In this document: piece after piece, positions 56,780-64,000 of the stretch
How positions within the stretch are numbered: the stretch's first letter is position 1
Layout: every line of letters starts with the position of its first letter
Assembly: GCF_029962835.1 (NCBI RefSeq)
Contig: NC_080583.1
Coordinates: forward strand, 67,193,158 to 67,257,157
DNA length: 64,000 nt
Direction of reading: 5' to 3'
Source: Magnolia sinica
Lineage: Eukaryota; Streptophyta; Magnoliopsida; Magnoliales; Magnoliaceae
The notes under the pieces: generated by a model
What the model saw: only the letters and a program-made list of their open reading frames with translations
The model's database searches: none
Told to the model about the DNA's origin: nothing
Position numbers and translations under genes: made by a program

Positions 56780-57052
56780 CTAACCGGTCCATAGACCAGG
56801 AAGCACTCGAATGAAATGAGCCGACTTCGCGACGATCAACGATAACCCGGATGGTATCGTGACTGAGTCCTCGGTAAACTCGCGATAAAGTCCATCGATA
56901 TATGCTCCCACTTCCACTGAGGAATCTCCAGTTGAGGGACCAGGGGGTCTCCGATGATCGGCCTTGACACGTTGGCATGTGTCACACTCGGCCACAAAAC
57001 TCGCAATCTGGCGTTTCATCCAGAAGTACCGCCTCCTCATATCACGATACAT
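56780..57052 (-). pseudogene. Tekay E integrase zinc finger part
   Basis: [20 protein letters not shown] and [10 protein letters not shown] give the finger; the following core is frameshifted near 56780 and 56900 (a second frame at 56757-56978). Confidence 0.75.
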
Positions 57053-57252
57053 CTTCGTGGAGCCCGGTGGATAGTAAGTCTCGATCGATGTGCCTCGGCC
57101 ATCAAATCATGACGCAACTCGCACATCCGGGACACACAACCGGCCTCTAAAGCGTAATCCACCATCGGAACCAATCGCCACCGATCGCTCCACGGATGTG
57201 GCTTCGCTCGATACTCCGAAGTGACTCGTCCGTCTCACGAGCCTCGATCACC

Positions 57253-57689
57253 CTAGCCACTAAAGAGGGTTGAATCGACAAGCTCGAAAGTCAACAATGG
57301 AAGACTGCAGATCGAACTCAAAGTCAAACTCGATACATCCTCGAGCATCCGCCACTCACGCACCATCATCGGACCTTTTCGTGGTTGACGGCTGAGCGCA
57401 TCCGCCACCACATTTGCCTTGCCCGGGTGGTATCGAAGGTCAAAATCATAATCTTTCAAAGCTCCATCCAACGGTGAAGCAAGTTCAACTCAGACCGTGA
57501 AAATAGATACTTCAAGCTCTTATGATCCGTAAAGAGCTCGAACTTGACCCCGTATAGATAATGCCTCCACACCTTCGGTGCGACGACTGCCGCGAGCTCC
57601 AAATCATGAGTGGGGTAGTTCAGCATGGACCTTGAGCTGGCATGAGGCATACGCCACCGGCTTCCCATGCCGCATCGCACAACACCCAA
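57253..57689 (-). pseudogene. Tekay E RNase H fragments
   Basis: [19 protein letters not shown] and [15 protein letters not shown] lie in one frame; DYDFDLRYHPGKANVVADAL in another. The join is near 57460. Between 57690 and 58030 the link to RT is broken by stops. Confidence 0.8.
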
Positions 57690-58029
57690 GCCAACTCTAG
57701 AAGATCGGTGAAAACAACAAAACCCTCACTCCCATTAAGAAGAGTGAGAACGGGAGTGGACGTGAGGCAGTCCTTCAACTCCTAAATGCCTCATCGCAGG
57801 CATCACTCCAGATGAACTCAACGCCCTTTCGCGTCAACTGGGTTAGCAGTGCAACAATACGGGAGAAACCCTCGATAAACTATCGGTAATATCCTGCTAG
57901 ACCCAGGAAGCTACGGATCTCGGACACGTTCGTGGGCTGGCCCCACTGACGCACTGCATCAACCTTCGAGGGGTCCATAGCGACACGCTCCCTCATCACC
58001 ACGTGAACGAGGAACTTCATCTCCTCCCG

Positions 58030-59526
58030 CTAAAACTCACACTTCTCCATCTTCGCATACAAGTGGTGGGCACGGAGGGTCTCCAGCACAATCTGCAAGT
58101 GCTCAACATGGTCCTCTCGGGTTCTCGAATATACAAGAATATCATCAATGAATACTACCATGAATTGATCGAGGAACGGTAAAAAAACCTCGTTCATGAA
58201 CTGCATGAATACGACGGGCGCATTGGTCAATTCAAACGACATGACCAGGAACTCAAAGTGACCATAGCGTGTCCGGAAAGCCGTCTTCGGAATGTCCTCC
58301 TCTCGGACCCGAATCTGATGGTAACTGGAGTGCAAGTCTATCTTGAAAAAATACTGTGCACCCTGCAACTGATCGAACAAGTCATCAATACGGGGAAGCG
58401 GGTATCGGTTCTTGATGGTGACTCTGTTGAGCTCGCGATAGTCCATAAAGAGTCGCAACGAACCATCCTTCTTCTTCACAAACAATACTGGGGCTCCCCA
58501 AGGTGAACTACTGGGACGAATGAAACCTAACTCCCGGAGCTCATCCAACTGCTCCTGCAGTTCCCTCAACTCCAATGGTGCCATCCGGTAGGGGGCCTTC
58601 GAGATGGGCGCAGTACCGGGCACCAAATCAATCTGGAACTCCACCTGCCGACGCGGCGGTAAACCCGGTATCTCCTGAAACACATCCGGGTACTCACAAA
58701 CAACTGGCAGCTGCTCAATACTCTCTGCCACAGAATCCTCAATGACCGAGCCCAAGAAACTAGATAATGGCTCTTCTCTGGGCTCGGCGACGAACTGGAA
58801 CACTGGCAAGCCTGGAATGTGAAACGTAACCTTCCTCGCGGCACAGTCTAAGACGGCACCATACTCTGCAAGCCAGTCCATACCCAGAATCACATCAAAA
58901 CCTGACATCGGCATCACGAACAGATCGGCAGGAAGGAATATCTCGCCTACTAACACCGGGCAAGAAGGACAGCGACGGGTCAACATAATAGACTTCCCCA
59001 TGGGAGTCGAAATGGTCAAAGCTTCAGACATGGACTCCGATGGAATACCGGTCAATCGACAAAACTGCTCATCTATAAAAGAATGGGAGGCACCAGAATC
59101 AAATAAAACATGAGCAATGCAGGAAGAAACAAGAAGAATACCCTCGACTACTCCACCGGTCGATGACTGCGGGTCTCGGCTCGACGCCGTGCGAGAATAG
59201 AAGCGGCCCCGAGGTGGTAGGGAAGCAACCCGGAAGACCGAGGGTCCTAAGTCTATGCCTGCTGGGCGCGATACATACTGGACCCATGGACCGGACATGC
59301 GGATATCCCCTTTGCCGGTGCCGCGGCCGCCGCTGCTCTCGCTGCTGCCGCCGAGGAGGTCTCGCTCGGCCGCTCGCCGAGGAGGAGCCCTAGGAGCTGC
59401 GGGTGGAAGCTGAGCTCTCTGCTGCTGCTGAGGAGGACGAGGAGGAGGCAACTGTGGTGGCCTCTGCTGCTGAATGGGGAGAGGGCACTCACGCCTCCGA
59501 TGCCCGACTGTCCACAGTCGAAGCAT
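58030..59526 (-). pseudogene. Tekay E zinc knuckle end, protease and reverse transcriptase
   Basis: 498 open codons. It starts within the knuckle (GHRREC), then a Pro/Gln-rich linker, [12 protein letters not shown] (protease site intact), [49 protein letters not shown] and catalytic [10 protein letters not shown]. The frame ends at a TAA right after EKCEF (58030). Confidence 0.88.
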
Positions 59527-60041
59527 ACACCAGAAAAGGGGCCAGAAGATGAAGCGGCTAACGGTGCTGATGATGATAAAGAAGCTACTAACTGAACCGC
59601 GGACTGCTGAAATCCTGATCTGCCCCTCCTCCTCTGCTGATGGATCTGCCTGGAGCTTCTGGCTGGTGCCCTCCTCTTCCGGTCTCCACAGGAACTCTGC
59701 TCTCTCGACCTCTGGGTTATAGCCCAGTCCTCCTCATAAACCAGTGCCCGATGAATGACCTGGTCAAACGTCTCTAAACAATGCCCTACCACACGACTGC
59801 GAAGGGCAGGACGTAAACCAGTCACAAAACGACGAGCCCTCATCTTCTCATCGCTGGTGAGATGAGGAGCAAATCTAGATAAGGCTAAGAAACGGGCCTC
59901 ATACTGAGATACGGTCATATCACCCTGTACTAGGGTCTCAAACTCGATCGCCCGCTGGATCTGAACCTGCTCAGGGAAGAACTTCTGGTCGAAACGGACC
60001 ACGAACTCCTCCCATGTCCAAGCAAACTGAGGTCCGACCAT
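59253..60041 (-). pseudogene. Tekay E gag, capsid part
   Basis: WTWEEFVVRFDQKFFPEQV, MTVSQYEARFLALSRFAPHL and RARRFVTGLRPALRSRV are the gag signature of this group. The zinc knuckle begins VCFDCGQSG and then shifts frame, continuing in the frame of 58030-59526. Confidence 0.88.
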
Positions 60042-60630
60042 CCTAGATACGGATGACCACCAGTGACGGGCCTCACCCTGAAGAAGATATGTCGCAAGGG
60101 ATACTCTCTGACCCGCAGGACATTGAATAGTGTAAAAAATCCTCGCAACCTCAGTGCGCCAAGCTTCGGCAGCAGAAGGGTCATGGTCACCACTAAACCT
60201 CGGGGATCATGTGTCGGAACTCTCGAGCTATCGCACTAGCACGCGGTAAGTCAGACTGCCCAGAACCTCCAGGCTGACGGGTCTACAATGCGGTGGCAAC
60301 AAGCCGCATCAACACTGGAAATGCTCGGCTCCTATAGGTACTGTTGGAAAGGCGGGCGGCACTCGCCTCGTGCAGAGGCACGGGGCGGCCGGCGGAGCAG
60401 AGCCTCGAATCGGAATAGCAGTGAGTAGGGGAATAGGTGGGGGAACCGAGCAACCGGAGGTATGGGCGCTACGGGCTCAATTGGAGGAACAGGCCGATCG
60501 GGACCTCAGGAATCGGATCCTCAACAACGGGAGCCGGATGTGCTCGAGTAGAAGGGGTAACTCGGGCACCTCGTCCACGTGCACCACGACCATGGGTGCC
60601 ACGACTACGGGAGCCACGTCCACGCGGCAT
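60042..60630 (-). pseudogene. Tekay E gag N-terminus, broken
   Basis: The start MPRGRGSRSRGTHGRGARG at 60630 is Arg/Gly-rich, as in related gag proteins. Stops follow near 60468 and between 60280 and 60180, so the frame does not reach the capsid part. Confidence 0.65.
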
Positions 60631-60767
60631 CGTCTACAAAATAATGACGACTCAAGGAATCAAGACAATTACAGGCTCAATACGGAGCGAAAGGAAGGAT
60701 CTCGGGACACTACTTGTCCCATGTTCTTAGCAGACCTGCGATGTCATCCTTAGTCTTTCCAGAATTA

Positions 60768-60792
60768 CCTGCTATGCTCTGATACCAACTCC
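60768..60792 (-). other. Tekay E primer-binding site
   Basis: On the element strand TTGGTATCAGAGC follows the 5' LTR after a few bases. It is complementary to the 3' end of initiator-Met tRNA, the usual primer in plant gypsy and copia elements. Confidence 0.8.
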
Positions 60793-63700
60793 TGTCACGC
60801 CCCAGACTCGGTAACCGGACTCACAAGGAACCCGATCCGATTTTGGCCGCAACAGCCTCCGTAGTACCCCATTCTCGGCTCCTGAGGTAGGTTCCGATCC
60901 TGGGATCCTACAAGGAGGATTTTCATAACAATATAATCACTTTCAATGCGAGCATACTCAAGATCACAGCAAGTACATCTGAGAATAACAAAGGCACACA
61001 TCACAAAATCCACTAAAAATTTAAACTTTTACAATCATCCAAAAGGTCCAAAAGGACATACATGAGAATAAAAGGAAAAGAGAGAGAAATCAGCAACACT
61101 GGAGTCCTCACTGCTCAACTCTACTCCATGCTCTGCTGCTACGGCACCTACCTAGAGTCTCCTGCACGTATCAATCGTGCATAAGCTTATAGAAGCTTAG
61201 AGGGTGGTGTAAGTGTGTGACAATGGTGCATAGAAGAATAGTAGGAGGTATAAGGAGAGAAGCATAATCAATGAACATATCACTAGTCTTACCAAGGCTT
61301 ACCATGAATGCGATGCAATAAGTAATGAGTGTCATACCAAGGCAATGTATGAAAGGGGGGCTTGTACAGCCAATGGTAATGCGATGTAAGTGATGTCAAT
61401 GCTCATATCCAAACCATAAGTCAAGTACATTTTCAATCATAAGGAAATCACCGGGGTCCATTACACTGCTGAATGACTGCCGCTCTGCAGACCCCGCACA
61501 GTCAAACGAGCGTAAGAGACCTCACTACCCGCCTGTGGACAACCAATCACCAACAAGGCCTGAAGGTAGCGGACCCATTTACGAGCTGGTCAGACTCAGC
61601 CTAGCAATGCCTCCTCACACCAGGCAGGTAAGGCCACACCCCTATCCAACCGACTACACGACAGTGGGAGTCGCGGCCTAACGGTATAAGGCCCTCGTGC
61701 GCTCATGTATTCCACCCGGTCACGGCGTTGGAGCAGATCCTTAGTACCATGGAAGTTTTGGGAATCTCACCCATGGGCATCCTACGCACCCAGTATGCTC
61801 AAGTAATATTTCCGGTGTCCACACATGCGGCCATCCACAAATGTCCCTGTGGAGGCAAGGCCCTGATGAAGCAAGGGCGGTATCCTCATGAAATGCGATG
61901 CCAATGCATGAGTCGCACACACAGATCATGCACAAGTTTCAGGCACTCAATGTGCAAAAGGGGAGAAACTTCATCCCCGAATGACCACTATACAATGCAA
62001 TCAATTCATACAGATGATGCATATGGGTCGCAATGATGTAAGTGTGCTACCTGAGGAATATGAAATCGTCTGTCCCAAGGAGGGTCAAGATCTAGGCACA
62101 TCGACAGGTATTCTAAGAAGAAGAGAAGTCCTCTAGTGGGAGCCCAGTACTTTGGGATGACCCACAAACAAAGAGAGTCAAAATCCTAAGGAGGAACAAT
62201 CCTAGCCAGGCCCAAGGTGGGCCTTTAACCACCTATAAGGGCCTCTATGGGCCTACCTTAGGGCCACCAAGGAGGACATCCAACCTCAACTGGGTCCCAA
62301 AAGGTAGCCTACTATATATATAAAGAAAGGTCCAAGGCACAATCAACCCATGGCCTAGTGGGCCATACACTAAGCCTAAAAACAAAGGCAACCTGGTGGG
62401 CCCTTAAGCAAGGTTAGGGCCCAACCATAAGGGTCATAGGTTCATTCATTGTGGTAGGCCTAATGGGCAGCCCATTATCCCAACACATGGGAAATTCTTA
62501 AAATTTTAACACATGTAAGTTGGGCCTCACATCTCGGCCCAAGTATGGATTTATTATAGTGGGCAAACAAGGGCCCAACTACTTGAGTATTTGGCCCATA
62601 AGGCCCATCACAATGACATGGTAAATATAGGACCCAAGGGTTCAATGGGCCTATCAAAAGTTCCAGCCCAACCAAGGCTATAAGGCCCTTACTTAACTAA
62701 GAGACTAGCCCAAGAAGAATCCTATTTGGGATGGGCCTTTAATCATACACTAATTAAGCCCAAAAAAATAAAAATTAAGATGATAAGATACTGACATAAA
62801 TCCTCCTCAAATCTAGTGGGCCATATTGCCCCAAAGAACATCTATAGGCAACAGTTATTGGGCTCAATGCCAAATTCCAGCCCACCCAAATTTCTGGGTT
62901 GGTTGGAGTTCAGCATTAGAAGTATTTCTTAGTATAATTAATTCTGGATGGCTCACACACATCACTGTGGGCCCCACCAGATGAGAGAGGATATACAATA
63001 CATATATGAAATGGGACAGACAGTTAGAATGCAAGCCCAGCAGTAGCCTAAGGCAGGGATGTCCCATGTGTAGGCAGTCCTATGGGCCTGGGGTATATGG
63101 CCCAAAAATCCACCTAATGTGTTCTAATTGAATAAAAAGGGGTAAGTATGATCAATCCCCTAAGGACCCTACATGGATGGGTGGTGGGACATTCAACACA
63201 TCGAGGTGGGCCCACGAAGCAGGCTAGATGCCCCAGCCTGGGCGTCCCTGCCTAGTAGACCACTTCCAGCCATACCACGGGCAACTCAAATGTATTTTGG
63301 ATCTGAAATTTTACAGAGTGATACTTCCATAGGTGACCTACACCCCCACAAAATTTCAAGATTTTTGGACACTTAGAAATATTTTAATTTATTTAAATAA
63401 AATAGACTGTCCAGAAAATCGGACTGACCTGGACGTCCCAACGTGGTGGGCCAGTCCGGCCCTTTCCATGGTGTACACAGAGGTCCATTGGCCCTGAAAT
63501 TTGGTAAGTGGGTCCTAGAATGGGTGGAACATATCTCCACAAAATTTCAGAATTTTTAGACATATATAAATATTTTAATTTATTTAAAGAAATCAATCTG
63601 TCCTAAAAATCGGACTGATCTGGACACCGTATTGTAATGGGCCAGTCCAGCCACCACCATGGTGTGTACAGGTGTCCATTGGCCCCAAAATTTTGTAGGT

Positions 63701-64000
63701 GGGTCCTACCATAAGTGAACCACCTCTCTGTAAAATTTTATGATTTTTGGATACTCATAAATATTTTAATTAAATTAAGAATTTCAATCTGTCCAGGAAG
63801 GGATGTTGCTGTCCATGCATTGTTTACCCAATAAGGTGGGCCCAACCTTCATCCAAGAGGGGAAAAATGGAGGTTTAGTATTTTCTTCATAAAATAAAGT
63901 AAGGTGGGGTCCATAAAAGTGGCCCATCCTTCAGAGAAACCAAGCTGAAGTGTATGCTTTCCCTCCATACATGTGGGTTGGACAGCCCAACAAGGTGGGC
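60793..64000 (-). repeat. Tekay E 5' LTR, truncated by the window edge
   Basis: 3208 bases aligning with 51004-54200. If it has the same length as the other LTR, it would end near 65530. Confidence 0.88.
63280..63800. repeat. Internal ~190-bp tandem repeat, 5' LTR copy
   Basis: Counterpart of 53470-54000, with the same three units. Confidence 0.75.

Larger units (their letters stand above)
45959..64000 (-). mobile_element. Ty3/gypsy element D (Athila type), interrupted and running off the window
   Basis: The visible part is 45959-51003: 3' LTR, a 1.4-kb non-coding stretch, integrase, and RNase H with part of RT. Integrase and RT sequences are of the Athila type ([34 protein letters not shown]). 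At 51003/51004 the RT region is cut by the Tekay-type element; the remaining half and the 5' LTR must lie beyond 64000. The insertion entered CslE-B intron 1 within an old hairpin element (sequence TACTAG before 45959). Confidence 0.88.
51004..64000 (-). mobile_element. Ty3/gypsy element E (Tekay/Del-type chromovirus) nested in Athila D
   Basis: The left LTR is 51004-55742 (TGTCACGCCCC ... GGGTCTCACA). The right LTR starts at 60793 with the same sequence and runs off the window. The primer site TGGTATCAGAGC lies five bases inside the 5' LTR; the tract GGTGGGGAGGGT precedes the 3' LTR. The order gag, protease, RT, RNase H, integrase with a C-terminal chromodomain-like tail defines a chromovirus. 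LTRs over 4 kb and the gag start MPRGRGSRSRG fit the Tekay/Del group. Frames are broken in gag, RNase H and integrase. Confidence 0.9.

Overview
This window is nuclear DNA from a flowering plant. It has GT-AG introns, a plant-specific cellulose-synthase-like gene family, and nested LTR retrotransposons of the Ty1/copia and Ty3/gypsy types. Many copies of a short hairpin element with ends like TGGGGCCCACC also occur. The repeat flavour and long introns suggest a magnoliid-type genome, but that is an inference, not a proof.

The only host genes I can support are two tandem, head-to-tail copies of a cellulose synthase-like E (CslE) gene, both on the minus strand. CslE-A occupies 12436 down to 1; seven exons are complete and five bases of the eighth are in the window. 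CslE-B runs from 43843 down to 29049 and holds exons 2-8; its first exon would lie beyond position 64000. Positions 1-10155 align with 29557-45958 as one duplicated block, about 96-97 percent identical by eye outside later insertions. Exon sizes are 576, 141, 129, 213, 130, 95, 348 and 513 bases. These sum to exactly 715 codons and keep the glycosyltransferase motifs in order. CslE-A looks intact. CslE-B has a premature stop and a lost splice donor in exon 2, so it is probably a pseudogene.

Layout. 1-12436: CslE-A. 12437-17861: intergenic DNA with two hairpin elements, a small palindromic repeat, and a foldback structure built of 21-bp tandem repeats (14555-15910). 17862-28404: a degenerate Ty1/copia element (minus) whose 5' LTR is split by a younger Ty3/gypsy element (22439-28350); both have visible target-site duplications. 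28405-29048: 3' flank of CslE-B. 29049-45958: CslE-B remnants, with a Ty1/copia element (36507-41398) in intron 2, a solo LTR in intron 3, and a Mutator-like non-autonomous element (44711-45269) in intron 1. 45959-64000: an Athila-type Ty3/gypsy element inserted in intron 1 of CslE-B, itself split at 51003/51004 by a Tekay/Del-type chromovirus with LTRs of about 4.7 kb. Both run off the right edge.

Because copy A keeps empty sites for several insertions in copy B, the order of events can be read: tandem duplication first, then separate transposon loading of copy B, then loss of its reading frame at an undetermined time. I found no tRNA or rRNA genes, CRISPR, or other host protein genes. Percent identities are eye estimates.
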